Assembly: GCA_000482145.1 (NCBI GenBank)
Contig: AUXH01000638.1
Span: 1 to 10,690, forward strand
Source: Strigomonas culicis
Lineage: Eukaryota > Euglenozoa > Kinetoplastea > Trypanosomatida > Trypanosomatidae
DNA length: 10,690 nucleotides
Reading direction: 5' to 3'
Each line of letters begins with the position of its first letter. The first letter of the stretch is position 1. The position numbers and the translations under genes were made by a program. The notes below the pieces were generated by a model, which saw only the letters and a list, made by a program, of their open reading frames with translations, did not search any database and was not told the origin of the DNA. Of this stretch, positions 1-7,958 are shown piece by piece.

Positions 1-4
1 TAGA

Positions 5-49
<45 letters not shown>

Positions 50-291
50 TCACTTGTCAAGGTATTACGTTGTGTTAACACGACTAGAGATGGTGGATCC
101 AAACAACCATTATTCATACGCTAAATACTTCTTTATGTAGATATCGCTGAAAGAGAGGTCCAATATCTCTTCTCTTCCAACCCCGGCCTTTCACAGTATT
201 GAATTGTGAAGCCCGTGTTCCCCGCGGCAACCATGCATCGTCGTAACATGCACCAACACGCATGACACAAACACACTCAAAATCAGAGACC
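1..291. other. Left-end non-coding region, presumed 3' flank of the 292-1272 gene
   Basis: It lies downstream of the last minus-strand gene and should contain its 3' UTR and possibly signals for the next gene. Pyrimidine-rich minus-strand stretches are weak here. Apart from the AT microsatellite I see no structured element or gene. Confidence 0.5.
7..46. repeat. (AT)20 microsatellite
   Basis: Twenty perfect AT units, directly countable at 7-46. It is self-complementary and likely variable in length between strains. Confidence 0.98.
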
Positions 292-1272
292 TTACTCCGC
301 ATGTGCGGCGCCTGCCTCCTTGATCCGCTCCATGTGACGACGCTTGGCCTCGCCAGAAGCCACGCTGGCCTGGAAGCGCTCGCGCTCCGCGGCGTGGGCC
401 TCCTCCCGCAGCCACGTGAGGTTTCCGCGCACATTCTCCGTGTCGCGCGGCTCGTACACGGCGTTGCCGAACTGCCAATCCAGGTGATGCATGCGTTCCC
501 ACTCCCGAACAACGGCGTCGCGGGTGTCCGTCGGCAGCGCGTGCGTGAAACCGAGCTGCGGCTGCAGCGGATGGCTGCGCATGACGCGCTTCGCCGCCTC
601 CGTGACAGCCGTTTCCGGCGGCGGCCGCGCGACCGTCACGTGGGTCAGCACAAAGTCAATGAGGTTCGACACACTGCGAAGCTCCTTGCGGTCGTCCGAA
701 GTGGGCACCAGCCGGAAGACGCCCTCGATCACCTGGTCCAGCACGCGCTCGCGGAGCGTGTCCTCCTCGAACACAAACGCCTCAATGATGCGACGCTCCG
801 GCAGCTCCGTGAGGGGCTTGCCCTCAAAGTCGAGCCGGCGCAGCTCGTACCCGTCGCGCTGCGTCTCGTTGAAAATGACCTCCGTGAGCTTGTCCAGCAG
901 GTAGCTCGCGATCTCCTCGTCGTTCATGGCCAGCACGACCGACGTGAACTCGTCGTCCCACGACGGCGGGCGGATGCCCTGCGGGTGTGGCGCCGCGTAC
1001 TCGCCGGTGGGGATGTTGGGGAGCCACGGGTACTGCGTGTACCACCACTTCCACGCGTAGGCGGACGTGCCCTTGGCAAGCCCGACGCTCTCCGGATTGA
1101 AGCGATTCGGCATCGGTGCAGGACGGTGAGAGTGGGACTGGTCCCACTTGCTAAGGCCCTGGGCCTCGCGCTGCCACCGGTTCAGCTCCTGATACTTGTG
1201 CATGTGCGGGCGCGGCTTGCGCAGCACGTTCTTGTGCTGCGACTTGAGCACAACGAAGGTGCGCTGCAGCAT
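292..1272 (-). CDS. Conserved-looking hypothetical protein, possibly mitochondrial (326 aa)
   Basis: I do not recognise this family. The frame is open from an ATG at 1270-1272 to a TAA at 292-294. The first 28 residues contain several Arg and Lys (R4, K10, K14, R18, K19, R21, K26) and no acidic residue, which resembles a mitochondrial presequence. Residues about 27-100 are rich in Trp, Tyr and Pro (a KWWYTQYPWLP stretch near residue 75). The rest looks helical and charged, ending in an Arg/Glu-rich segment at about 285-326. No membrane segment is visible. Compositions like this are common among kinetoplastid-specific mitochondrial proteins, including mitoribosomal ones, but that is inference only. 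A strong pyrimidine tract and AG lie directly before the ATG, so the predicted 5' UTR is about 3 nt plus the spliced leader. The long open frame on the opposite strand is a shadow. Confidence 0.8.
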   Translation of the reverse strand: MLQRTFVVLKSQHKNVLRKPRPHMHKYQELNRWQREAQGLSKWDQSHSHRPAPMPNRFNPESVGLAKGTSAYAWKWWYTQYPWLPNIPTGEYAAPHPQGIRPPSWDDEFTSVVLAMNDEEIASYLLDKLTEVIFNETQRDGYELRRLDFEGKPLTELPERRIIEAFVFEEDTLRERVLDQVIEGVFRLVPTSDDRKELRSVSNLIDFVLTHVTVARPPPETAVTEAAKRVMRSHPLQPQLGFTHALPTDTRDAVVREWERMHHLDWQFGNAVYEPRDTENVRGNLTWLREEAHAAERERFQASVASGEAKRRHMERIKEAGAAHAE

Positions 1273-1300
1273 CGGCTAAAAACGGAAAAGAAAAACAATT
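1273..1300 (-). promoter_or_regulatory. Predicted trans-splice acceptor of the 292-1272 gene
   Basis: On the minus strand a T-rich pyrimidine tract (about 1278-1299) runs straight into an AG at 1277-1276, followed by CCG and the ATG. The spacing would leave a 3-nt 5' UTR. An alternative AG lies just upstream, near 1304-1306, but its pyrimidine tract is weaker. Prediction by eye. Confidence 0.5.
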
Positions 1301-2005
1301 AACACTAATACCTTACTGCCACAACTTGCAAAGTAGAAATGACAATACTAATCAAACGAGGAATGAAATCAAACACAACAGAAATAATGAGGGAAGCGAT
1401 CGCGATCTATTAAGCCTATAATCAACAGCGTATGTGAATTTAGCACCGCCTCAATCCGTGCAAGAGCACGGAACATTACACCTCAAAAGGGAACATCAGC
1501 ATAAAGGACAATCGCTTTCCATCAACTTAGTAAAGGTTGAAAAGGAACTGAATGAATTAAAAGAAATAATAATAAAAAAAAACATTGTTTTTACTTAGGC
1601 TATATTGTTTTTTTTTTAATTTTTAGTGCTTTCTTCTTAAAAAGCTTTATTTTTAAAATACTAAATAAGTTCTTTTTGATGTGCGTATGAATGGAGAGAC
1701 ATCGATCCTGATCGCTGCTCTCCTGCTGGAAGGAGAGAGCACAAATTACAAAAAGATGCAAGTGTCGCGTTGAAGTAACAATGATGAATCCCCCTCTCTT
1801 GCTCTCGCGTCCTACATACGTCGACTGACCCACCTGGCTGTGTCGAGCATTGTTATTACTCTCCTCTTTTATAATCTCTTGTTGGGTATCGATGGCATGG
1901 TGGTACCGGTTACTCAACGGTAGTTTACTGAGAGCGTGTTCAGTCGCAGAGCAGAGAAAGCAACGCTTCGGTGATAAAAAAAACTGACAGCGTGTAACCG
2001 CGACC
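1273..2005. other. Intergenic region, 733 bp
   Basis: This AT-rich spacer should hold the 3' UTR of the eIF4G-like gene and the splice signals of the next gene. It has homopolymer A/T runs around 1560-1680. An open frame at 1600-1917 on the minus strand begins at TTG, contains no internal ATG and is Lys/Ile-rich, so I do not call it a gene. I see no RNA gene. Pyrimidine-rich minus-strand stretches near 1720-1735 and 1790-1810 could be unused or alternative processing signals. Confidence 0.6.
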
Positions 2006-4051
2006 CTACTGGCAGCTTTCCTCCATCAGTGTGGGATAGAACTGGCGCAGATGCTCGCAGAATGCCTCTCCCTTCTTCTTACCGACCTTCTTCAGCCAGT
2101 TGGACAGGTCCTGGTGAGAGAGAACCTTCTGAGCGAGCAGCTCATTCACAAAGTCGGGCATCACATCGGACATGAACGGCTTGGGCTTGAGCTGGCCGAT
2201 CTGCTCCACGACGTCCTGGCTGTTGATGTCGTCCCCGCGGGACTTCTTCCACTCGGTGAGCAGCAGCGACCACACATTGAGGAACTCCTCCTGCCAGGTT
2301 TCCTCGTCGCCCTCCAGCATCACAATGAGGGAGTCCAAGTAGTGCGCCGTGCGAATCATGATATTGCAGCACACCTTCGACAAGGGCAGACACTTGAGTG
2401 AGGCGACCATGACGCAGAAGCGCGAGAAGAGCCGCGGGTAGTCCTCGCTCAGAGAGTGCGAGATGGCGTTGCACAGGCACCAGGAGAGGCCGCGCAGCAG
2501 GCTTTCCTGCAGCACGGTGCACTTCTGCAGGAAGGTGGTGAGCAGCTGCGACTCGGCCTCCTTGTTCGTCTGCGTAATGCGCTTCGCGACGATGAAGACC
2601 GCGGACATGAGGGCCGTGTTCGCGTCCTCCTTCCCGATCGCTTCGACAATGCCCGCCTGGGCCGACGCGTAGTTGTCCTCCTCCGCGCACGCCCTGGCGA
2701 TGGCGAGCACCATCTTTTCCATCTCCGCGTTGAGCGTCTTGGGCGGCAACGCCAAGGAGGCTAACTTCATTTCCTCCTCGTTCAGCTGCGGTACCGCACC
2801 GCCCGCGGCGCCTGCCGCAGCGGGTGCCTGGCTCAAGTTGCCACTATCCGGGTGGCGCAGGTTCTCCAGACCGCGGCGGTTCGCGCTCCCGTCCATGTGT
2901 GACAGGCTATGTGCGGAGGGCAGGTTGCGGTCCATGGAGCGTCCCTGGTTGGGCTTCGCATGGGCGTTCTTGTTTATGTTGTGGGCGGGCTCCGTGTTGG
3001 CGCTCGACGACGTCATGGGGGTCGTGTCCTTGGGCTTGTAGCCCGACTTGCGCCACTCCAGCAAGTTCTGCAGCAGAAAGTGAATGCGCTTCGAGATCTT
3101 GGGGTCGTTCTGGCAGTTCTCCAGTCCTTTCCACACGGCCGCCTTCTCGCTCTCCGGGGTGCGTTCATCAAACTGTTTCCCGACCACGTTCAAAAGGCTA
3201 ATGACCATCTCCACATCGACATCGGTCACCGGCTTGCCCGGCGGGCGGCGTAGGTTCAACATCAGCGTGTCGGCTAAGTTCAAGGCCGAGAGCGAGACCA
3301 CCGTAACGACCGAATTCTTCACCAGCGAGCGCAGATACAGCTCCCCGACAAACTTAATATTGGCCAGATTTTGGCGGCGGAGGCGCTCCACGCTCTCCTC
3401 GTTTTCGGCCGGCGGCTGCTCCACGAACGTGCTGAAGAAGTCTTGGCAGCGCAGCACCAGAGCGACGCGCACCGTGTCACCGACCCGCATAGCGCGGGTG
3501 AGGACGTCGGCATCCTTCTCATTTCCGCGGCGCTCTTCGCGCTCACGAATCATCCTTTCCACGTAGCAGTTGGGATCCGCCTTCGCCTGCTCCAACAACG
3601 TCTTTTCGTAGGCGACGAACGATCCGCAGAGTCGAGCGTACAAGCCCGAAAACACGGGCTCCGCCACCGCCTTGCTGAAGATGATGTTCACGGCGCCCTT
3701 CAGAATGTCCGGTTCGTAGATGAGCTTCGGTGTCATCAGCTCTGCCACCACCGCATCATAGTTGTCCTCCGACAGTTTGTTCAGCGTCGCCTGCACACGA
3801 CGCAGCTCCAGCTCGGCCTCATCCATCTCCGCACGGGAGCGAATCTTAAACCCGTGGTCGGACAGAACGAGCTTCGGCACCTCCGCCTTCTTCGCGCGGT
3901 CCTGTGCCGCGCGAAGAAGGATCTTCTCTAGGCTGAACCCTTCTTCGGGGGCCGCGGTCCACGTGTCGCGAAAGGCGAGGATGTCTGAAATCGTCATTTG
4001 GTTCTTGGGCTTCTCTTCCCGGTGAACCGTTTTGTTATGATTGAAGAGCAT
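2006..4051 (-). CDS. eIF4G-like translation initiation factor, probably EIF4G3 type (681 aa)
   Basis: The frame runs from ATG 4049-4051 to TAG 2006-2008. The first ATG is the first one after the predicted splice acceptor; a second in-frame Met is at residue 19. The N-terminus is short. Residues 39-45 read FSLEKIL, which fits a relaxed form of the eIF4E-binding pattern Y-x4-L-hydrophobic. A MIF4G HEAT-repeat domain follows at about 85-335, starting near VQATLNKLSEDNYDAVV and ending with RIHFLLQNLLEWR. This domain binds eIF4A in the family. A low-complexity linker with Asn, Ser, Ala and Pro spans about 340-445, and a second all-helical region spans about 445-680. The compact layout, with the MIF4G near the N-terminus, is typical of trypanosomatid EIF4G3 and EIF4G4. 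EIF4G3 pairs with EIF4E4 and EIF4AI in the main cap-binding complex. I favour EIF4G3 but cannot exclude EIF4G4 without alignment. Confidence 0.88.
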   Translation of the reverse strand: MLFNHNKTVHREEKPKNQMTISDILAFRDTWTAAPEEGFSLEKILLRAAQDRAKKAEVPKLVLSDHGFKIRSRAEMDEAELELRRVQATLNKLSEDNYDAVVAELMTPKLIYEPDILKGAVNIIFSKAVAEPVFSGLYARLCGSFVAYEKTLLEQAKADPNCYVERMIREREERRGNEKDADVLTRAMRVGDTVRVALVLRCQDFFSTFVEQPPAENEESVERLRRQNLANIKFVGELYLRSLVKNSVVTVVSLSALNLADTLMLNLRRPPGKPVTDVDVEMVISLLNVVGKQFDERTPESEKAAVWKGLENCQNDPKISKRIHFLLQNLLEWRKSGYKPKDTTPMTSSSANTEPAHNINKNAHAKPNQGRSMDRNLPSAHSLSHMDGSANRRGLENLRHPDSGNLSQAPAAAGAAGGAVPQLNEEEMKLASLALPPKTLNAEMEKMVLAIARACAEEDNYASAQAGIVEAIGKEDANTALMSAVFIVAKRITQTNKEAESQLLTTFLQKCTVLQESLLRGLSWCLCNAISHSLSEDYPRLFSRFCVMVASLKCLPLSKVCCNIMIRTAHYLDSLIVMLEGDEETWQEEFLNVWSLLLTEWKKSRGDDINSQDVVEQIGQLKPKPFMSDVMPDFVNELLAQKVLSHQDLSNWLKKVGKKKGEAFCEHLRQFYPTLMEESCQ

Positions 4052-4463
4052 GTTGATAAGGATTCGTGCTATCAGGGCTACTAGTAACTTTATGTGTATG
4101 ATAATAAGATCTGATGGATACTCTTATATGTGGACACACTGTATGATGTATTTGGTTCTACTTCCCTTCCTAACAATAGAGATAGCGAGAAACGACCAAC
4201 TGAGTACCGACAAAACAAACAAACAAACAAAAATCTAAACTGCTATCACGACAGAAATGGGAGAGGGGGGGGGGGAACGGTGTAGAGCGGTGGCGTGGAG
4301 TGTATTGCAAAGAGGTGGGGCAAAAAAAAAAGAGTGCACATGAATTCACTCGTCCGAATAACACTAGTAACGAAAGGATACGAAGCGGACGAGAGCAACA
4401 ACAAGTACGTATGTTTGTATATTTATAGCAGTAAATAGAAGCGAAGCAGGAAGTATAGAGGCG
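4052..4463. other. Intergenic region, 412 bp
   Basis: It contains the predicted 5' UTR and splice signals of the eIF4G-like gene and the 3' UTR of the 4464-5009 gene. Notable are an 11-G run at 4265-4275, a 10-A run at 4322-4331 and a CAAA-type repeat at about 4214-4232. No ATG lies on the minus strand between the predicted acceptor and the start at 4051. I see no gene. Confidence 0.6.
4240..4333 (-). promoter_or_regulatory. Predicted trans-splice acceptor of the eIF4G-like gene
   Basis: Reading the minus strand, a T run (4331-4322) and a C-rich tract (4275-4258) are followed by the first AG at 4244-4243 and a second at 4241-4240. No AG occurs between the T run and these sites, as expected for an AG-exclusion zone. 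This gives a 5' UTR of about 190 nt containing repeated TTTG units. Confidence 0.5.
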
Positions 4464-5009
4464 TTATACATTGGGATTAATTAGGCTCTTTAACTGATAG
4501 CCACTGAATTTCGCTTCATTCAGAAAGTGACGCGAAAGGAAAAGAGTGTACTCTGTGTACTGTAGACACTGATGAAGCTCACCGATGCTTATTGCCGACG
4601 TACGTCTTCTCTTCCGAGGAGTGGGACTATGAACGGAGGGAAGAGGGGAGGAGGCCGTGTGCGGTTGATGTGCTACTGGGAGAGAAACAGGGCGACTCTC
4701 GACGCGTCCACGTTGCCTACATTGTCGCAGAGCCATCTCCGACTCTAGCTGTTCACGCTCTGCAGCTAAGCTGTGTTGCATGTGTGCTAGCTCTTTTCGC
4801 AAAACATCACTAGACAGCGTTATTCTTTCTCGCACATTTTCGCCGCCGGCACGGTAATACTGACCGCCTCGCTCGGGCAGAGGATGACGCCCAGTCGTGA
4901 GCGGCCTTAAGGAGCCTGTGGCCATAGCGCTGTACCTACGCTGCCCCTTCTCTTGCAAGGAAGGAAAATCAAGGCAGAGGACATCGTCTGGGAATAGCAT
5001 GTGCGCCAT
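4464..5009 (-). CDS. Hypothetical protein with a possible coiled coil (181 aa)
   Basis: I do not recognise this protein. The frame is open further upstream, but only from a GTG; the first in-frame ATG is at 5007-5009, with TAA at 4464-4466. Residues about 57-98 are charged and heptad-like (Leu, Ile and Met with many Glu and Arg) and may form a coiled coil. Residues about 105-130 are rich in Pro, Ser and His. A basic cluster PRKRRR at 131-136 could be a nuclear-localisation signal. The C-terminal 45 residues look folded and helical (ISIGELHQCLQYTEYTLFLS). No catalytic motif is visible. The gene lies between TBC Rab-GAP 1 and the eIF4G-like gene on the same strand. An overlapping upstream ATG in another frame precedes the start. 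Coding status rests on open-frame length, strand agreement and a good splice acceptor, so it is less sure than its neighbours. Confidence 0.65.
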   Translation of the reverse strand: MAHMLFPDDVLCLDFPSLQEKGQRRYSAMATGSLRPLTTGRHPLPERGGQYYRAGGENVRERITLSSDVLRKELAHMQHSLAAEREQLESEMALRQCRQRGRVESRPVSLPVAHQPHTASSPLPSVHSPTPRKRRRTSAISIGELHQCLQYTEYTLFLSRHFLNEAKFSGYQLKSLINPNV

Positions 5010-5041
5010 CGTAGATTGGAATCGATGCGTTTTCCGCACAT
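4907..5041 (-). other. Overlapping upstream ORF (44 codons) before the 4464-5009 gene
   Basis: The first ATG after the predicted splice acceptor is at 5041-5039, not the main start at 5009-5007. It opens a frame that stops at 4907 and overlaps the first third of the main coding region in another frame. If the acceptor is right, ribosomes meet this ATG first, which could lower translation of the main protein. The peptide itself resembles nothing I know. Confidence 0.4.
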
Positions 5042-5300
5042 ACAGTCAATAAGAATAAAACGAAAACACTGAAGACGAACAAGAAGATGACGAGAGAGAG
5101 AGGGGGAGGGGCAGATCAAATGATATACTATTATCGTTTAGCTAATGTTCTTCCTGCCTCATTTATACGTACCTGCACGCACAGAGAAAGGGGCTGAGCG
5201 ACATCCAGAAGGTTAGTCAATGACATCCTAAAGAATAAGAGAAACCGCATATACAGAAAGAAACTGACACAACACCTCTACCCACTGGAATAAGCCACAG
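5010..5300. other. Spacer with predicted trans-splice acceptor at 5069-5070
   Basis: On the minus strand a long pyrimidine tract (about 5113-5072) with CT repeats ends in CAG at 5071-5069. This predicts a 5' UTR of about 60 nt for the 4464-5009 gene. The remainder (about 5115-5300) would be the 3' UTR of TBC Rab-GAP 1. I see no gene in it. Confidence 0.5.
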
Positions 5301-6734
5301 TTATGCATGTACTCGCTGCTTCATGGCCTCCCAGTACTCATCCCCGTATTGATTTAGCTCGGCCGTTTTGAACTTGATGCGGTGTGCCCGATGCAGCAGT
5401 TCACGTGGATCCTTCCCATCTTGCATGTGCTTCAGGGCCGGCAGCATTTCATCGTACGGCATCGCCAGTAGGCGCTTGCTCTCCCACTTCAACAGCGCGA
5501 TCCCGGTGCGGAAGATGATCTTCCAACCCTCGCAGAAGAAGACGTCCCATATACGCAACAGCGCACGGAACGGAAAGTGCGAAGCGAATAACGTAAGGAA
5601 CCACTGCGACGCGTAAAAGCTGGGCTCGACCGAGAACTCCTCAAAACGCTTGTGTAGCTTTGGCAAGAGCCGCGCGATCAGTCGCTTTAACTGATAAAAA
5701 AACTGCTGCAGTAGCGGAAACCCGGGCTTGAACACCTCTCGCATCTTGTACCGCGCGCCGTTCATCATCTCGTGCAGGGCCCAGAAGCTCTCCTCCTCCC
5801 CCATTTGGGTCGACAGGCTGCCCACGACGAAGGCCATGCCCTGCGTGTAGCCCACCTCTGGGTCCGTTCCGGCGTAGGCGTGCAACACGTTTCGCAGAAA
5901 CGTCTGGCCAATGCCATTGTCTTCCTGGAAGAGCACATGGTTGGTGAACGTCCGGCTAAGATCGCGTGAGATGACGGCATCGACTTCCTTGTCCTTCAAA
6001 ACCTTGTCGCGGAAGGCTATGTACACCCCCTTGTTGTTCGGGTCCTGCATCTGCACATGCGAGCCGATGAGGAGCTGCCACGCGACGCTGCGGAAGCGCG
6101 TCGGGATGCCCTTGCGGCACCGCTCCTTCAGCTTGGCGTACATCTTCACGTTGGTGCGCGACCAGTCCCTCGCCATGTGCGCCCACTTGATCTCGCGGCG
6201 CTGCACCTTTTTGCCGCTCACCCCGCGGACGTATTTTTGGTCTAGCGCGCGGTCCTTCTCGTCCTCTATAATAAAGCCGAACTCGTCCACGAACTGCTGC
6301 TCGTCCTCCTCTTCTTCATTGCTCAGTGCGTCCACGAGGTTATCCGGCCGCTGCTGCGGCAGCATCGCGTAGTGCCGGCTGTGCGAGTGGGAGCTGCTCG
6401 AGCTGCTGGAGGAGTCCGAGTCGCTGCGGCCGGTCGGCTCTGCGCGCAGCTGGCTCTTCATGCGCTGCTCCGCGCTCGGCACCAGTGGCGTGGACCGTGG
6501 CAGCGCGGCCGGTTCGCTCTGTGCCGCCACAGTGGGCACCACCGCTGTCTTGTCCGGCGTGTCGACGGCCGCCGTGACTGCAGGGGGTGCGGGTGGCACC
6601 GTCTGTGCCTCCGGGGGACGCGTACTCTTTTTTTTAGTGGATGCAACCGCCCTGTCCGATGAATTACGACTTGTGCTACTCCGGCCCACGAAATGATTCT
6701 CGGACTCGGATTGGAAAACGCTCTGTTCCTCCAT
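5301..6734 (-). CDS. TBC-domain Rab GTPase-activating protein 1 (477 aa)
   Basis: TBC proteins stimulate GTP hydrolysis by Rab GTPases and so switch off steps of vesicle traffic. The start is the first ATG (6732-6734); the frame extends upstream only through a GTG. The stop is TAA. Residues 1-150 look disordered: Pro/Ala-rich at 40-90, then a Ser/His run with Asp at 103-120, then an acidic stretch at 139-148. A pre-TBC motif DEFGFI lies at 150-155. The TBC domain covers about 208-425. It carries the arginine finger in ISRDLSRT (R261) and the glutamine finger in VGYTQGM (Q298), followed by the RIWDVFFCEGWK block at about 394-405. With both fingers present it should be an active GAP. The pre-TBC motif plus this TBC resembles the TBC1D10/EPI64 layout. 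It is related to the TBC gene at 8975-10171, including the tail motif KFKT. The Rab target cannot be told. Confidence 0.93.
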   Translation of the reverse strand: MEEQSVFQSESENHFVGRSSTSRNSSDRAVASTKKKSTRPPEAQTVPPAPPAVTAAVDTPDKTAVVPTVAAQSEPAALPRSTPLVPSAEQRMKSQLRAEPTGRSDSDSSSSSSSSHSHSRHYAMLPQQRPDNLVDALSNEEEEDEQQFVDEFGFIIEDEKDRALDQKYVRGVSGKKVQRREIKWAHMARDWSRTNVKMYAKLKERCRKGIPTRFRSVAWQLLIGSHVQMQDPNNKGVYIAFRDKVLKDKEVDAVISRDLSRTFTNHVLFQEDNGIGQTFLRNVLHAYAGTDPEVGYTQGMAFVVGSLSTQMGEEESFWALHEMMNGARYKMREVFKPGFPLLQQFFYQLKRLIARLLPKLHKRFEEFSVEPSFYASQWFLTLFASHFPFRALLRIWDVFFCEGWKIIFRTGIALLKWESKRLLAMPYDEMLPALKHMQDGKDPRELLHRAHRIKFKTAELNQYGDEYWEAMKQRVHA

Positions 6735-7254
6735 TGTGCAAGTGATGTAGTGAATGATTAAAAAAGTAAATGCAACACAAGTATAAGAAAAGATATAGTT
6801 AATGCAAGCAAACAATAGCACAACACAAAACCAAAAGAAGAAGACTGAAATATGAGGAATGACAGAAAGGTGTTAATGTAAGTTACGTACAGACAGGGGT
6901 AGAAAAGAACACTCGCAGAAGTTTTTCCAAGGCCACATATAATCAAGAGCCGTGGCATTTTCTACTACATTTCCCAAAAAAAAACTTTGTCTGCTGATAC
7001 AAGAGATTAGAATTCAAGAAAAGAACATGAAGACAATTGAATAAAAATATCTCAATGGAATGTCATTAATAGTGAATTCATTTCGTTGAACAAATAATAA
7101 AAATTGTCAAACAATTAAAATACGAGAGAAAAGAGAACCTATTAACTCGTCCAAAGAAACCACCTTTCTCTGCGTACAAATAGTTAACACGTAGAAGTAG
7201 AATAAACACGCATCACCTCCCGACAATACATAGTCGACCCCCGACCGCGCGCAC
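6735..7254. other. Intergenic region, 520 bp, AT-rich, with predicted splice acceptor at 6845-6846
   Basis: On the minus strand a moderate pyrimidine tract (about 6870-6848) leads to CAG at 6847-6845. No further AG occurs before the ATG at 6734, giving a 5' UTR of about 110 nt that is itself pyrimidine-rich. The part from about 6880 to 7254 is A/T-rich and should hold the 3' end of the upstream transcript. The open frame at 6758-6958 is low-complexity Leu/Phe/Ser and is not called a gene. Confidence 0.5.
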
Positions 7255-7524
7255 TCATTCATCTCCATCTTCTCCATTTCCTCCTGTTACGTTATGGCGC
7301 GCTTGGAAAGCTCGGATTGCTTCAATACTGATCAGACCACTCTCACTGTTCTGCATCGATGTGCGCAGTTGGTGCTCACCATGCGCAAAAAAGCAAAATT
7401 CAGCGGAAGAGCATCTTCCATCGACGCGGAAGTTATCGCACAGACTCGTTCTGAAGCAACAAAAACCACCAGGAAAATCATCCTACGGCTCCTCACCGTT
7501 CATGGAAGGCTTGGCAATTACCAT
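7255..7524 (-). pseudogene. Short, diverged CCCH zinc-finger copy broken by in-frame TAG
   Basis: Reading from ATG 7524-7522, the frame runs to TGA 7257-7255, broken by one TAG at 7485-7483 (codon 14). The frame aligns with the intact gene at 7959-8525: shared KPS and EP near the start, then the finger, then HQLRT, QN, GL and EAIRA. After the stop a complete CCCH finger is readable with the same spacing (C-x8-C-x5-C-x3-H), containing SLCDNFRVDGRC and then CFFAHG. Upstream context FRTSLC even fits the TTP-type consensus better than the intact copy. It ends about 37 residues after the finger and lacks the HNPY motifs. No in-frame ATG lies between the TAG and the finger, so the finger is not translated by normal initiation. 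Without the TAG it would encode about 89 residues, similar in size to small trypanosomatid ZFP proteins. I read it as a recently broken paralogue; readthrough or a sequencing error is possible. Confidence 0.75.
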
Positions 7525-7958
7525 GTTATCACTGAAAAGAAGTCGTTGGCGGTTCGTAACGAGGGTGGTGGGGAGGGACAAGGGAAAGTGAGAAACTTAC
7601 GCGACGCGAGTAGGCGCAGAGAGAGAAAGAGATAGAGGGGGGGGGAGGGAGAGAAGTGCCATGTGGGTGCATCATGGGCCGTTCACGACAACACGAAAGG
7701 AAGCGGCGACCGCCGCCGACGCTGGTTCCGGCAAGACGCGGAGAAGGGTTCACTTAACAACAATAGAGGCGTACACTCAGAGAAAAAGTTCGAAGAGGGA
7801 AAAAAAAAAGAGACTTGATGGTCCTCCACAGCGAGTTTGCAAGTATTTCACAAACAATCTGCATTTCCTTACGTATGTGCTAGTGCACAGCCATAATGAC
7901 AATGCAGACCATAAAGTGAAACAGAACAAAAAAAAACGGAGGAAGACCGAGAAAGAAA
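7525..7958. other. Spacer between the two CCCH copies
   Basis: It holds one copy of the 213-bp repeat (7545-7757), which serves as the 5' flank of the broken CCCH copy. The remaining 200 bp or so is the presumed 3' UTR of the intact CCCH gene. Two candidate acceptors exist on the minus strand for the broken copy: AG at 7597-7596, shared with the other repeat, and AG at 7533-7532 after a short CTTCTTTT tract only 8 nt before the ATG. No extra gene is visible. Confidence 0.6.
7545..7757. repeat. Direct repeat copy A (213 bp), 5' flank of the broken CCCH copy
   Basis: By direct comparison it matches 8546-8758 base for base except for a G run (9 G here, 10 G there) and a GGG/GG difference near the right end. 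Beyond the right edge the similarity fades over some 20 bp, and beyond the left edge it drops sharply. It contains a pyrimidine tract and splice acceptor on the minus strand. Confidence 0.95.

Noticed and set aside
262..1302. Long plus-strand open frame (346 aa) opposite the 292-1272 gene
   Set aside because: It lies exactly antisense to a frame with a better protein composition, is dominated by Arg, Leu, Val and His as expected of a GC-rich shadow, and opposes the strand of every other gene.
1600..1917. Minus-strand open frame (105 aa) in the spacer
   Set aside because: It starts at TTG, has no internal ATG and turns into Lys/Ile-rich low complexity from A/T runs.
7483..7485. In-frame TAG as a reassigned sense codon (as in Blastocrithidia)
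   Set aside because: TAG terminates the eIF4G-like gene and Rab-GAP 2 here, TAA and TGA terminate the others, and no other coding region has internal stops. The standard code fits.
7529..7753. Proline/arginine-rich minus-strand frame repeated at 8530-8754 as a possible duplicated small gene
   Set aside because: The frame exists in both copies only because the 213-bp repeat is duplicated. It spans the pyrimidine tract and splice acceptor, and the G-run length difference changes the frame between copies.
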